The position numbers and the translations under genes were made by a program. From the NCBI GenBank assembly GCA_947501685.1, contig CANMWQ010000004.1, positions 186,001 through 250,000 on the forward strand: a stretch of 64,000 nt of DNA, read 5' to 3'. This document shows, piece after piece, positions 53,232 to 62,998 of the stretch; positions within the stretch are counted from its first letter, which is position 1; each line of letters opens with the position of its first letter. Under the pieces are notes generated by a model. The model saw nothing but the letters and a program-made list of their open reading frames with translations. It was not told the DNA's origin and searched no databases. The stretch comes from an uncultured Litoreibacter sp. Lineage in GTDB: Bacteria; Pseudomonadota; Alphaproteobacteria; Rhodobacterales; Rhodobacteraceae.

Positions 53232-54302
53232 TTATTGAGCCAGCCAAGCGTTGAAGCGCTCGTTCAACTCAGCGTCCCGGTCGACCCAGAACTCAAAGTT
53301 GTTGACCAGGGCATTGCCCAGGTTGGCTTCCGCTGTTGGCATGTGAGGTGCCATCTCGGTTTTACCGTCGTTGAACATCCCAACCAGCGCGCCGGAGGAC
53401 TTACGGGCCGGGCCGTAGGAAATCCAGGAGGCCTGATCCGCCAGACGCTGCGTGTCGGTCGAGAATTTGATGAAATCCAACGCCGCCTCTTTGTTCGGCG
53501 CACCTTTCGGGATCACGAAGAGGTCGAAGTCGAGGATTTGGCCATCCCAGACAACTTCCAGCGGCTGACCTTCGGCCACGGCGGCGTTGAAGATACGGCC
53601 GTTATAGGCGGTCGACATGCTGACCTCGCCGTCAGCCAGCAATTGTGGAGGCTGCGCGCCAGCTTCCCACCAGACGATGTCGTCCTTGATGGTGTCCAGC
53701 TTGGCAAATGCGCGGTCAACGCCTTCATCTGTTTCCAGCAGGTCGTAAACCTCGGCAGCCGGAACGCCGTCACCCATCAGGGCCATTTCCAGCGTGGCTT
53801 TGGCCGACTTGCGCAGGCCGCGCTTGCCGGGGAAGTCCGCCGTGTTGAAGAAATCGTCAATGCTGTCTGGCGCGGTTGGGTTATTGTCTTTGTTATAGGC
53901 AAAGACGGTGGACCAAACGATGTTCGCCACGGCGCAATCTTGCAAAGCGCCTTCAATGAAGTCGTCAGCCGCAGCTGTGCCATCGGGCGCTGCCGGCAGC
54001 GCGGAGGTGTCGATTTCTTCCAGCAGACCTTCATCACACAGACGCACAGCGTCGGAGAACTCAACGTCGGCCACGTCAACAGTCACGTTGCCAGCTTCCA
54101 CTTGCGCCTTGATCGGTGTCGCAGGGTTGTCGCTGTCCACGGAGTTGATCTTGATGCCAGTCTCAGCCGTGAACGGCTTGTGATAGGCTTCAACCTGGCT
54201 CTTGGTGTAGGCGCCGCCCCAGCTCATGACGGTCACTTCAGCAGCGTTTGCTGCGAAAGCTGTGCCGACAAGCGCAGTTGTCAGGATAAGTGTCTTTTTC
54301 AT
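53232..54302 (-). CDS. Polyamine-type ABC transporter substrate-binding protein, PotD-like
   Basis: 356 aa from ATG 54302 (GGGAGA upstream). Signal peptide MKKTLILTTALVGTAFA-ANA. Mature protein starts EVTVMSWGGAYTKSQVEAY, the standard SBP_bac_8/PotD opening, with TPIKAQVEAGNVTVDVADVE, AYNKDNN and WISYGPA later. It binds spermidine, putrescine or a related small cation in the periplasm. Located between the ATPase and permease genes of the same operon. Confidence 0.88.
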   Translation of the reverse strand: MKKTLILTTALVGTAFAANAAEVTVMSWGGAYTKSQVEAYHKPFTAETGIKINSVDSDNPATPIKAQVEAGNVTVDVADVEFSDAVRLCDEGLLEEIDTSALPAAPDGTAAADDFIEGALQDCAVANIVWSTVFAYNKDNNPTAPDSIDDFFNTADFPGKRGLRKSAKATLEMALMGDGVPAAEVYDLLETDEGVDRAFAKLDTIKDDIVWWEAGAQPPQLLADGEVSMSTAYNGRIFNAAVAEGQPLEVVWDGQILDFDLFVIPKGAPNKEAALDFIKFSTDTQRLADQASWISYGPARKSSGALVGMFNDGKTEMAPHMPTAEANLGNALVNNFEFWVDRDAELNERFNAWLAQ

Positions 54303-54332
54303 TTCATAGTCTCCCAGTTGGTCTTCTTTTGA

Positions 54333-54352
54333 GCCGCGCACTATAGCGCGGC
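54333..54352 (-). other. Intercistronic hairpin between potA-like and potD-like genes
   Basis: Perfect 7-bp stem GCCGCGC (54333-54339) with GCGCGGC (54346-54352) and a 6-nt loop, in the 63-nt gap. No T-tract follows in the minus direction. Probably an mRNA processing or stability element. Confidence 0.5.
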
Positions 54353-54365
54353 GGTCGTGTACTGA

Positions 54366-55499
54366 TCAGAGGGCATCAAGCGCGCGGGCGTCCTCGGACG
54401 CCCACGAGATCTTGGTGGTTTCCCCCACTGACAGGTGTTCGTGGCCGGCCGAGTTCGGCACTTTCACCACAAATTCATCATTTCCGTGGACGTTGAGGCG
54501 GCAGCGGATGTGGTCGCCCAGATAGATCAACTCTTTCACATGCGCCTCGGTCACATTGGCCCCTTTGCCGCCGATTTTGACCCGCTCCGGGCGGATCGAA
54601 ATCAGCGTGTCGCTGCCCGCCGGGCCGCAATTCACCGCCAGCGCCTTGGTGGTCTTGCCATTGGCCAGCTCAACCGTCGCCACATCTTTGGAGACCGACT
54701 TAACTTTACCCGCCAACTTGTTGTTTTCACCAATGAACTGCGCCACAAAACTATTATCCGGGCGTTCATAGAGGTCCTCTGGCGGGGCCAATTGCTGGAT
54801 GCGCCCGTCCTCAAACACGGCCACCCGGTCCGACATGGTCAGCGCCTCGGTCTGGTCATGGGTTACATAGACGACGGTCACACCCAGCTGGTGCGAAATA
54901 TTGGTGATCTCAAACTGCATTTGCTCGCGCAACTGCTTGTCGAGCGCGCCCAAGGGCTCATCCATCAGCACCAGCTCCGGCTCGAACACCAGCGCGCGCG
55001 ACAAGGCCACCCGCTGCTGCTGACCACCGGACAATTGCGCCGGGCGGCGGGCGGCAAAATCGCCCAGCTCCACCATCTCCAGCGCGCGTTTCACCTTTTG
55101 CTCACGCTCATCCTTGCCCATGCCGCGCACTTCGAGCGGGAAGGCCAAGTTCTCGCCAACTGTCATATGCGGGAAGAGCGCGTAATTCTGAAAGACCATG
55201 CCAATGCCGCGCTTATGGGGCGGGATGTTGTTGATCTCCCGCCCGTCGAGGCGAATCTCGCCATGGGTGGCGGTCTCAAACCCGGCCAGCATCATCAGGC
55301 AGGTGGTCTTGCCCGAGCCCGATGGCCCCAGCATGGTCAGAAATTCGCCTTTTGGCATGTTGAGGTTCAGGTCTTTGACGACCAGAGTTTCGCCGTCATA
55401 GCTCTTTTGCACACGGTCAAACGCAACAAAGGCGTCATCAGAACTTGTATCCAGCAAAATGTGCCCCTTGGTATTTTCGACAGCGACGTTGGCTTTCAC
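54366..55499 (-). CDS. Polyamine-type ABC transporter ATPase, PotA-like
   Basis: 377 aa from GTG 55499, chosen for the GGGAGA site 5 nt upstream; the frame continues to a TTG at 55559. Walker A GPSGSGKT at 58-65, QNYALFPHMTV, LSGGQQQRVALSRAL, LVLMDEPLGALD, and switch His in VTHDQTEA. A C-terminal TOBE_2 domain (about 290-377) follows. First gene of the five-gene importer operon. Divergent from the fatty acid desaturase gene, sharing a 184-bp promoter region. Confidence 0.9.
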   Translation of the reverse strand: MKANVAVENTKGHILLDTSSDDAFVAFDRVQKSYDGETLVVKDLNLNMPKGEFLTMLGPSGSGKTTCLMMLAGFETATHGEIRLDGREINNIPPHKRGIGMVFQNYALFPHMTVGENLAFPLEVRGMGKDEREQKVKRALEMVELGDFAARRPAQLSGGQQQRVALSRALVFEPELVLMDEPLGALDKQLREQMQFEITNISHQLGVTVVYVTHDQTEALTMSDRVAVFEDGRIQQLAPPEDLYERPDNSFVAQFIGENNKLAGKVKSVSKDVATVELANGKTTKALAVNCGPAGSDTLISIRPERVKIGGKGANVTEAHVKELIYLGDHIRCRLNVHGNDEFVVKVPNSAGHEHLSVGETTKISWASEDARALDAL

Positions 55500-55683
55500 G
55501 CGGATCTCCCGACCGCGCTCAGCAGAGGTTAAGCGGGGATGTGCATCGGTTTCAACCAAGTTTTCTTCGGAGGGCCGGTTGGCCTTTCACCAAGGTCGTT
55601 CACGGCATGAATGCGTCGCGGCAGCCCAAGACGAAGCCACGAGCGCAACGCCTCCCTTTACTTCCGCGCCACGCCGCGCCCAA

Positions 55684-56586
55684 ATGAAGTCCATGACAGA
55701 CCACGTGACCGCCCTCGCCAGCATTCCCAAAAGCGCCATGGCCAGCCTCACCGACACGTCCAGCCGGGAGGGGCTTTGGCATCTCGCAGGCCATCTCGGG
55801 TTGATCACGGCCAGCTCGGCCCTGATCATCGCGCAGGTGCCGTTCTGGGGGATGCTTCTGCCGGTGCAAGGGCTGCTCTTGGTATTCTTATTCGCGCTGC
55901 AACACGAAACGACGCATCAGACCCCCTTCGCCAACACGCGGCTCAACGAATGGGTCGGGCGTCTCTGCGGTGTGGTGCTGCTCGTGCCTTTTACATGGTT
56001 TCGGTACTTCCATCTGGCCCATCATCGCCACACCAACGACCCCGAACGTGACCCGGAGCTGGCCTCAGGCCCCAAACCGCAAGACAGGCGCGGCTACCTG
56101 ATCCATGTCTCCGGCCTGCCCTATTGGAAGGCCATCACGCGCCAGCTGTTGATCAACGCGCGCGGCTTGGCGGACGCGCCCTACCTGCCAAACTCCGCAC
56201 TGCCCCGCATCAAGACGGAGGCCCGCTGGATGCTCGCCCTCTACGCTTTGGCTCTGGCCAGCTTGCTTGTATCGCCGCTGGCGCTGTGGCTCTGGATTGT
56301 CCCGTTGCTGATAGGCCAGCCCGCCCTGCGGCTCTACTTGCTGGCCGAACATGACCGCTGCGCATTTGTCAGCAACATGCTGCAAAACACTCGGACCACT
56401 TACACCAACCGCGTCATCCGCTATCTCGCCTGGAACATGCCCTACCACGCCGAGCATCACGCCGCCCCGCAGGTCCCGTTCCACAAGCTCCCCGCTCTGA
56501 ACGCGCATCTGCAAGACGTGCTCGAAGAAACCTCAAACGGATACGCACCCTACACCCGCGCCCATTTCAAGAGCCTGCGCCCCTGA
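55684..56586 (+). CDS. Membrane fatty acid desaturase family protein
   Basis: 300 aa from ATG 55684 (ATG 55693 also possible). Three di-iron histidine clusters: HETTH, HLAHHRH and HAEHH, in the order and spacing of the FA_desaturase superfamily, with two pairs of hydrophobic segments. It inserts a double bond or hydroxyl into an acyl or related hydrocarbon chain in the membrane. The exact substrate (phospholipid, carotenoid or other) cannot be told. Followed by the 29-bp palindromic repeats. Confidence 0.85.
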   Translation: MKSMTDHVTALASIPKSAMASLTDTSSREGLWHLAGHLGLITASSALIIAQVPFWGMLLPVQGLLLVFLFALQHETTHQTPFANTRLNEWVGRLCGVVLLVPFTWFRYFHLAHHRHTNDPERDPELASGPKPQDRRGYLIHVSGLPYWKAITRQLLINARGLADAPYLPNSALPRIKTEARWMLALYALALASLLVSPLALWLWIVPLLIGQPALRLYLLAEHDRCAFVSNMLQNTRTTYTNRVIRYLAWNMPYHAEHHAAPQVPFHKLPALNAHLQDVLEETSNGYAPYTRAHFKSLRP

Positions 56587-56613
56587 CTTTCCATGTTCAA
56601 AAATATCCCGGGG

Positions 56614-56700
56614 GTTTGGGGGCTGGCCCCCAGTAAGTGTTCGTTTGGGGGCCAGCCCCCAATATATACTCGTTTGGGGGCTGGCCCCAAAAAGATCCAA
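56614..56700. repeat. Three tandem 29-bp units with internal palindromes
   Basis: Units start at 56614, 56643 and 56672, exactly 29 bp apart. Each opens GTTTGGGGGC(TG/CA)GCCCC, a self-complementary core (56617-56632, 56645-56662, 56674-56690), followed by about 10 variable AT-richer bases. A preceding AAATATCCCGGG (56601-56612) is a motif I associate with Rhodobacterales intergenic repeats. It lies between the desaturase stop and the 3' end of tRNA-Leu, so it may terminate transcription from both sides. Confidence 0.7.
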
Positions 56701-56720
56701 GACTGTTCGAGAAAAACCCT

Positions 56721-56807
56721 TGGTGCGGTCGGAGGGACTCGAACCCTCACTCTTGTTACAGAACAGCGACCTCAACGCTGCGCGTCTACCAATTCCGCCA
56801 CGACCGC
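56721..56807 (-). tRNA. tRNA-Leu (anticodon GAG)
   Basis: 87 nt including CCA (complement TGG at 56721-56723). Acceptor GCGGTCG pairs with CGACCGC; anticodon stem CAGCG/CGCTG closes loop TTGAGGT, anticodon GAG. Long variable arm and intact T-loop GGTTCGAGTCC. Confidence 0.95.
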
Positions 56808-57126
56808 GAGCCTAGGCTGGTGGCGGGGGTGTAGCCGAGCGTCCGGTTCTTGTGAAGGGCAAAAATGCGGCCCCACAGAAAGAGGCGGGGGGCGCTATTG
56901 CACCCGGCCTCATCAACGCGTTGCGCCCCATATTGCCGGGGTTGAAGACCGGCGCGCCCCGGGGGCGGCGCAGTGATCGCTTGGCTGGCCACCACCCCAC
57001 CGCAAAGCCACTTGAGCCGGCAGCAATCCGAGCCGTTGTAATATGCTTGAAAACCATGCAAATCCTCTTTGACCAAGAACAACTGCCGCAGCGCGACGTG
57101 GCTTTTTCGAATTCGGTGAGGAAAAC
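56808..57126. other. 319-bp gap between tRNA-Leu and lipB
   Basis: No convincing gene. The left end must hold the tRNA-Leu promoter (leftward) and the right end the lipB promoter; GTGAGGAAAAC just before 57127 is the lipB RBS. Frames crossing here are shadows without family resemblance. Confidence 0.4.
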
Positions 57127-57810
57127 ATGTCAGACCCCGCGCCCGAATGGATCACCTCACCTGCTCCTGTCGCCTATGACGCGGCCGTGGCGTGGATGGA
57201 GGCGCGCGCGAACGCGATTGCAAATGGCACCGCACGGGAGGCGATCTGGCTGTTGGAACACCCGCCGCTTTACACTGCCGGCACCTCCGCCAAGCCCGAG
57301 GACCTCACCGACCCCGACCGCTTCCCCGTGCACGCCACACGGCGCGGCGGGCAATACACCTATCACGGCCCCGGCCAGCGGGTGGCTTACGTGCTTTTGG
57401 ACCTCAACACCCGAGGCAAGGACGTACGGGCCTTTGTGCAAAAGCTCGAAAGCTGGGTCATTGCCACCTTGGCCGAATTCAACGTGACCGGCGAGATTCG
57501 CCCCGGCCGCGTGGGCGTCTGGGTGCCGCGTCCCGAAAAGCCCCCCCTGCCCGACGGCACCCCGCGCGAAGACAAGATCGCTGCCATCGGGGTGCGCCTG
57601 CGCAAATGGGTCAGCTTCCACGGGCTGTCGATCAATGTGGAGCCTGACTTAAGCCATTTCGACGGCATCGTGCCTTGCGGGATCAGCGATCAGGGCGTCA
57701 CGTCCTTGGTCGACCTCGGCCTGCCCGTGACACTGGAGGATGTGGACGACGCATTAAAGCGCAGCTTCGAGGCGCATTTCCCACCCCTGACCGAGACGCA
57801 CGTTCGTTAG
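57127..57810 (+). CDS. lipB: Lipoyl(octanoyl) transferase
   Basis: 227 aa. Motifs: [18 protein letters not shown], the signature [22 protein letters not shown], and the catalytic pair K150 (DKIAAIGVR) and C184 (IVPCGI). [18 protein letters not shown] is typical. It moves octanoyl from acyl-carrier protein to lipoate-dependent enzymes such as pyruvate dehydrogenase. Good RBS GAGGAA. Appears monocistronic. Confidence 0.95.
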   Translation: MSDPAPEWITSPAPVAYDAAVAWMEARANAIANGTAREAIWLLEHPPLYTAGTSAKPEDLTDPDRFPVHATRRGGQYTYHGPGQRVAYVLLDLNTRGKDVRAFVQKLESWVIATLAEFNVTGEIRPGRVGVWVPRPEKPPLPDGTPREDKIAAIGVRLRKWVSFHGLSINVEPDLSHFDGIVPCGISDQGVTSLVDLGLPVTLEDVDDALKRSFEAHFPPLTETHVR

Positions 57811-57968
57811 GCAAAGCACCACGAAAGCACTTGCGTGGGGTCGCCCCTCGCCCAAAAGCCGACCTCACATTGACCGAGCCAGAGCAGCAGCCGCTCTACA
57901 AGCGTACTTAGCGTCATCGTGCTGGTAGTCAGTCAGGTAACGGGTATTCTCGGGACAAGCTTGGCTTT

Positions 57969-58196
57969 GCGGACGAAGGGGCCGTTCGATGAGGGCGTTG
58001 CCAGACCGCGGGATGGCGATCCAAAAGCTCATTCGACAGCGCTTTATGGCAGCAATGTCATCTTCCACATATTCGCAGCGCCAAACTCAACCAAATCGCC
58101 AGCCCTGACGGGCGGTCTGGCAATGCCCGGGGCCTGCGGCCTGTTAACCGGGCTGTGGCGCTAAAGGACGGGCATGCGGGACGAAGTAACCGTTCG
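57969..58196 (+). repeat. Imperfect direct repeats flanking palindromic element B
   Basis: Left copy 57969-57988 and right copy 58176-58196 share GCGG(G)ACGAAG-n3-CCGTTCG in the same orientation, about 207 bp apart, bracketing the palindromic element. A third, inverted copy lies at 36276-36296 beside element A. They could be remnants of target duplication or a further dispersed repeat. The rest of the 57811-58298 gap has no gene. Confidence 0.45.
57993..58153 (+). repeat. Structured palindromic element, copy B (candidate ncRNA or MITE-like repeat)
   Basis: Outer arms 57993-58009 and 58112-58128 pair over 17 bp with one G-U on the + strand. Inner arms 58014-58020 (TGGCGAT) and 58095-58101 (ATCGCCA) pair perfectly. 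The loop holds TCATTCGACAG (58029), CTTTATGG (58042) and CATCTTCC (58059), as in copy A at 36314-36478. The 3' hairpin is CCCGG with CCGGG (58148-58152) around GGCCTGCGGCCTGTTAA. Stem changes relative to copy A are compensatory. Confidence 0.7.
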
Positions 58197-58298
58197 GCGA
58201 GTGTGAAATGCTGCATACTCCACTGCCAAGGATCGCTGAGTGTATATCGAAAGCTTCGGTGTTTTACATAGGGCCAAAATTCATATTAATACGGCGAA

Positions 58299-58595
58299 AT
58301 GATTTTTTTGCTCCCTACCATTTGGCTACCAATATTGAGCCTAGTAGTGCTTATGGCTTTGGCGCGTTGGACGCAGATGCCAAGACACGTTTTCTCGTCA
58401 GTGGGATGGCTCTTTTTGAGTATTGGATTGCTGCTTGCGGTAATCGGTATGAGTGTCCGTGCCGCAATAATCCCGGGAGACTACATTGGGTGGAGCAAAT
58501 GGCAGATTTGGACGGACCAAGCAATCATAGCAGCTGTCATGGGTGGAGCTCCGATTGCAGTCGGACTTTTGTGCGTTTTGCGGATAGGAAAATAG
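58299..58595 (+). CDS. Small hydrophobic membrane protein, unrecognised
   Basis: 98 aa, no family recognised. Three hydrophobic segments (about 2-20, 32-52 and 75-94) separated by short polar loops, with a WSKWQIWTDQ loop rich in Trp before the last helix. Composition is AT-richer than the neighbours, like the surrounding 58200-58780 stretch, which suggests acquired or poorly conserved DNA. RBS is weak. The clear topology argues for a real gene, but it could be chance. Confidence 0.5.
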   Translation: MIFLLPTIWLPILSLVVLMALARWTQMPRHVFSSVGWLFLSIGLLLAVIGMSVRAAIIPGDYIGWSKWQIWTDQAIIAAVMGGAPIAVGLLCVLRIGK

Positions 58596-58916
58596 TCGGT
58601 AGCGAATGTCGAATTGGGCTCAAACCGGACTGCTCGCAAACATCTCGTTCTCAGGCCGAGCACTCCATTCATGCTCAAACTGATGCCAAAGCTCGGTCTG
58701 CAAGCCTATACACGCAGTCCGATCTCAAAACCCGACAATAAACCCTGCACAAACTGCAGACAAGCCGCGACATTTTTTCCACCCCTGCGACGGGTTGGAA
58801 CATTGCCCTGCCCGCTCCGAGGCACTAAACCAACACGTGACGCCCGGATTCCATTTGGATACCTCTTGGACATGGGCTCTTGTCGAGACTGAATTACAAA
58901 GAATTGGGAGACACCC
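58596..58916. promoter_or_regulatory. 321-bp region upstream of ctaD
   Basis: No supported gene; frames here are shadows. The ctaD promoter should lie within it, and TTGGGAGACACCC just before 58917 contains the RBS GGGAGA. I see no clear operator. Confidence 0.4.
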
Positions 58917-60584
58917 ATGGCGGACGCAGCCATCGAGGGACACGATCACGACGAGCGGGGCTTCTTCACCCGTTGGTTCATGTCCACCAACCACAAAGAC
59001 ATTGGTATTCTATACCTGTTCACCGCCGCCCTGATGGGCTTCATCTCCGTTGCTTTCACCGTCTACATGCGGCTCGAGCTGATGAATCCCGGCGTCCAGT
59101 ATATGTGCCTTGAAGGGGCACGCTTCATTGCTCAAGACGTGGCCAATTGTACGCCAAATGGCCACCTCTGGAACGTGTTGATCACTGGCCACGGCATCTT
59201 GATGATGTTCCTCGTGGTCATCCCGGCGCTGTTTGGCGGCTTCGGCAACTACTTCATGCCGCTACAAATCGGCGCGCCAGATATGGCCTTCCCGCGCATG
59301 AACAACCTGTCCTACTGGATGTATGTTGTCGCCTGTGCATTGGCCGTGGCCTCGCTTTTGACACCGGGTGGCAATGACCAGCTGGGGTCCGGCGTGGGCT
59401 GGGTGCTCTACGCGCCGCTCTCGACCTCTGAGGCCGGCATGTCGATGGACTTCGCTATCTTCGCGGTTCACATGTCGGGCGCCTCGTCGATCCTTGGCGC
59501 GATCAACATGATCACCACCTTCTTGAACATGCGGACACCGGGCATGACGCTGCACAAAGTGCCGCTGTTTGCGTGGTCGATCTTTGTCACGGCATGGCTG
59601 ATCCTTCTGGCCCTGCCCGTTCTGGCCGGCGCCATCACCATGCTGCTGACCGACCGCAACTTCGGGACCACCTTCTTTGACGCCGCAGGCGGCGGGGACC
59701 CGGTCCTCTATCAGCACCTGCTGTGGTTCTTCGGACACCCGGAAGTGTATATCGTGGTTGTGCCGGGCTTCGGCATCATCTCCCACGTGATTGCGACCTT
59801 CTCGCGCAAACCGATCTTTGGCTACCTGCCGATGGTCTACGCGATGGTCGCCATCGGCGCGCTGGGCTTCGTGGTCTGGGCGCACCACATGTACACGGTG
59901 GGCATGTCGCTGACGCAGCAATCCTACTTCATGCTGGCCACGATGGTCATCGCGGTGCCAACTGGCATCAAGATCTTCTCCTGGATCGCGACGATGTGGG
60001 GCGGCTCGATCGAGTTCAAAACTCCCATGCTCTGGGCCTTCGGCTTCCTGTTCCTGTTCACCGCAGGCGGGGTCACCGGCATCGTGCTGAGCCAAGCGGG
60101 CATCGACCGGGCCTACCATGACACCTATTATGTGGTTGCTCACTTCCACTATGTGATGTCACTCGGGGCCGTTTTCGCCATCTTCGCGGGTATCTACTTC
60201 TACCTGCCGAAAATGTCGGGTCGCATGTATCCTGAATGGGCAGGCAAGCTGCACTTCTGGGCCATGTTCATCGGCGCAAACATCACCTTCTTCCCGCAGC
60301 ACTTCCTCGGGAGACAAGGGATGCCACGTCGCTACATCGACTACCCTGAGGCCTTCGCCTACTGGAACTACGTCTCGAGCTGGGGCGCGTTCCTTAGCTT
60401 CGCGTCGTTCCTGTTCTTCATCGGCGTCATGGTCTGGACCTTGGGCTGGGGCCGCCGTGTGACGGAAGCCAACCCGTGGAACGAATATGCCGACACGCTG
60501 GAATGGACTTTGCCGTCCCCTCCACCGGAGCACACATTCGAAATCCTGCCAAAGCAGGAAGAGTGGGATAAGGCGCATCACTAA
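58917..60584 (+). CDS. ctaD: Cytochrome c oxidase subunit I (aa3 type)
   Basis: 555 aa, usual length, 12 transmembrane helices. Key residues: GHGILMMF (heme a His), [17 protein letters not shown] with the CuB His and cross-linked Tyr, WAHHMYTVG (CuB His pair), and [15 protein letters not shown] (heme a3 and heme a ligands). NWxxN proton-channel sites are consistent. Heme-copper terminal oxidase of the aerobic respiratory chain. As is common in this group, subunits II and III are encoded elsewhere. DUF2244 gene follows directly. Confidence 0.97.
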   Translation: MADAAIEGHDHDERGFFTRWFMSTNHKDIGILYLFTAALMGFISVAFTVYMRLELMNPGVQYMCLEGARFIAQDVANCTPNGHLWNVLITGHGILMMFLVVIPALFGGFGNYFMPLQIGAPDMAFPRMNNLSYWMYVVACALAVASLLTPGGNDQLGSGVGWVLYAPLSTSEAGMSMDFAIFAVHMSGASSILGAINMITTFLNMRTPGMTLHKVPLFAWSIFVTAWLILLALPVLAGAITMLLTDRNFGTTFFDAAGGGDPVLYQHLLWFFGHPEVYIVVVPGFGIISHVIATFSRKPIFGYLPMVYAMVAIGALGFVVWAHHMYTVGMSLTQQSYFMLATMVIAVPTGIKIFSWIATMWGGSIEFKTPMLWAFGFLFLFTAGGVTGIVLSQAGIDRAYHDTYYVVAHFHYVMSLGAVFAIFAGIYFYLPKMSGRMYPEWAGKLHFWAMFIGANITFFPQHFLGRQGMPRRYIDYPEAFAYWNYVSSWGAFLSFASFLFFIGVMVWTLGWGRRVTEANPWNEYADTLEWTLPSPPPEHTFEILPKQEEWDKAHH

Positions 60585-61112
60585 GTGCCCATCCAACGTA
60601 TAGACCTTACTGGAAGGGCCTCGGATTACCCCGAGGCCCTTTCTACATATAGCGACACGACGCCCAAATGGCGGGTGCTGCTCTACCCGCACCGCTCCCT
60701 GCCCGCGACGGGGTTTGTCTGGGTGATCATCCTGCTCTCCGCCGGGCTAGCCCTACCGCTACTGGGCGTGTTTGGCACCAACGTGCTGTGGGGCGTTCTG
60801 CCTTTCATGATGCTGACCGTGGCGGGCACATGGTATTTCATCATGCGCAGCTACCAAGACGGGCAAATCGTGGAGGAGCTGTCTTTATGGAACGACCAGT
60901 TGACCCTCGTCCGCGTGGAGCCAAAGGGTGCACGCAAAGACTGGCAAGCCAACCCCTATTGGGTTCAGGTCGCGGAACGCGATGAACCCGTCAAACACTA
61001 CCTGACACTGAAAGGCGGCCCCCGCGAGGTCGAGCTGGGCGCGTTCTTATCTGCCGACGAACGGCTAGAGCTGAAAACCATGCTGGAGCGCGAAATCCTG
61101 CAACTGGCCTGA
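60585..61112 (+). CDS. DUF2244 family membrane protein
   Basis: 175 aa, GTG start at 60585 right after the ctaD stop. Two transmembrane helices (about 45-65 and 67-87) then a cytoplasmic domain with WNDQLTLVRVEPKG, WQANPYWVQV and an EVELGAFLSADERLEL end, the DUF2244 pattern. Constant neighbourhood with ctaD in alphaproteobacteria suggests a role in oxidase assembly, but this is inference. Confidence 0.88.
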   Translation: MPIQRIDLTGRASDYPEALSTYSDTTPKWRVLLYPHRSLPATGFVWVIILLSAGLALPLLGVFGTNVLWGVLPFMMLTVAGTWYFIMRSYQDGQIVEELSLWNDQLTLVRVEPKGARKDWQANPYWVQVAERDEPVKHYLTLKGGPREVELGAFLSADERLELKTMLEREILQLA

Positions 61113-61118
61113 GGCCAC

Positions 61119-61577
61119 TCAGCCCAAGCGCGCTTTGACCATGGGGCCCACTGCGCCAAAGTCGACCTGGCCGGTATATTTGCCCTTCAGGACACCCATC
61201 ACCTTGCCCATATCGCGGATCGAGCTGGCCCCTGTGTCCGTGATGGCCGCCTCTACAGCGGCCTCGGTCTCCGCCTCGCTCAGCTGCGCGGGGAGGTAGT
61301 CGTTGATCACCTTGATCTCGGCCTGCTCCCGCTCCGCCAGCTCCAGCCTGCCGCCTTCTTCATAGGCTTTCGCGCTTTCCTGGCGTTGTTTGACCATCTT
61401 GCCGAGGATCGCGAGGATATCCGCGTCTGAAACCTCGCCGCCCGCCTCGCGATTGGCAATCTCACGGTCCTTGATGGCCGCATTGATCAGCCGCAACGTG
61501 CCAAGACGCATCGTGTCTTTGGCCTTCATCGCCTCTTTCAGCGCGTCGGTGATTTCGGTGCGTTTGTCTTTCGACAT
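61119..61577 (-). CDS. yqeY: GatB/YqeY domain protein
   Basis: 152 aa from ATG 61577 (GAGG upstream; a TTG two codons before is less likely). Helical protein with LKEAMKAKDTMRLGTLRLINAAIK at the N-terminus (quoted in part), then KMVKQRQESAKAYEEGGR and the conserved SIRDMGKVMGVLKGKY. The domain is shared with the tail of GatB, but free-standing YqeY has no firmly assigned role. Ends 6 nt from the convergent DUF2244 stop and is divergent from carA. Confidence 0.9.
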   Translation of the reverse strand: MSKDKRTEITDALKEAMKAKDTMRLGTLRLINAAIKDREIANREAGGEVSDADILAILGKMVKQRQESAKAYEEGGRLELAEREQAEIKVINDYLPAQLSEAETEAAVEAAITDTGASSIRDMGKVMGVLKGKYTGQVDFGAVGPMVKARLG

Positions 61578-61599
61578 GAGCAAGCCTCAAAGCTGTTTC

Positions 61600-61614
61600 A
61601 GAACGCGGCGTTCT
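61600..61614. promoter_or_regulatory. 15-bp palindrome in the yqeY/carA intergenic region
   Basis: AGAACGCGGCGTTCT, perfect 7-1-7, 22 nt upstream of the yqeY start. It does not match the GTTC-N7-GTTC form of alphaproteobacterial LexA boxes. Could be an operator or part of a promoter hairpin; no regulator assigned. Confidence 0.4.
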
Positions 61615-61756
61615 AGCCTGTTGCGGCCTGTATCACAAGGGCGGATCGGTACCACTCGCGAAAGCCCGTGACGGCGTCGAGTTGCGGTTGACCCCGCCTG
61701 CCCCGCTCCTTAGGTTCCGTCAAATTTCGCCAAAATCAGCCCCGAGAGGAATCGCT

Positions 61757-62902
<1,146 letters not shown>

Positions 62903-62929
62903 ACTACAAAAGCGCTCCCTAAGCCTTTG

Positions 62930-62945
62930 TTAACGTGGATTTAAC
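62930..62945 (+). promoter_or_regulatory. Full CtrA box upstream of the GspE-N/glycosyltransferase gene
   Basis: TTAACGTGGATTTAAC reads TTAA-N7-TTAAC, an exact match to the alphaproteobacterial CtrA consensus. It ends 53 nt before the start codon at 62999 and lies in the 96-bp gap after carA. Suggests cell-cycle/CtrA regulation of the downstream gene. Confidence 0.65.
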
Positions 62946-62998
62946 TATGTCCCGTCACCTTGAGCCAGAGTTTGGTCCGAGCCAGAGTGACGCCCACG

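Noticed and set aside
56614-56700. CRISPR-like array suggested by the 29-bp period
   Set aside because: Units are contiguous with only about 10 variable bases between palindromic cores; there are no 30-bp spacers and no cas genes nearby.
61600-61630. LexA (SOS) box near yqeY
   Set aside because: The sequence is a palindrome GAAC..GTTC and the following GTTC-N7-TTGC does not match GTTC-N7-GTTC.
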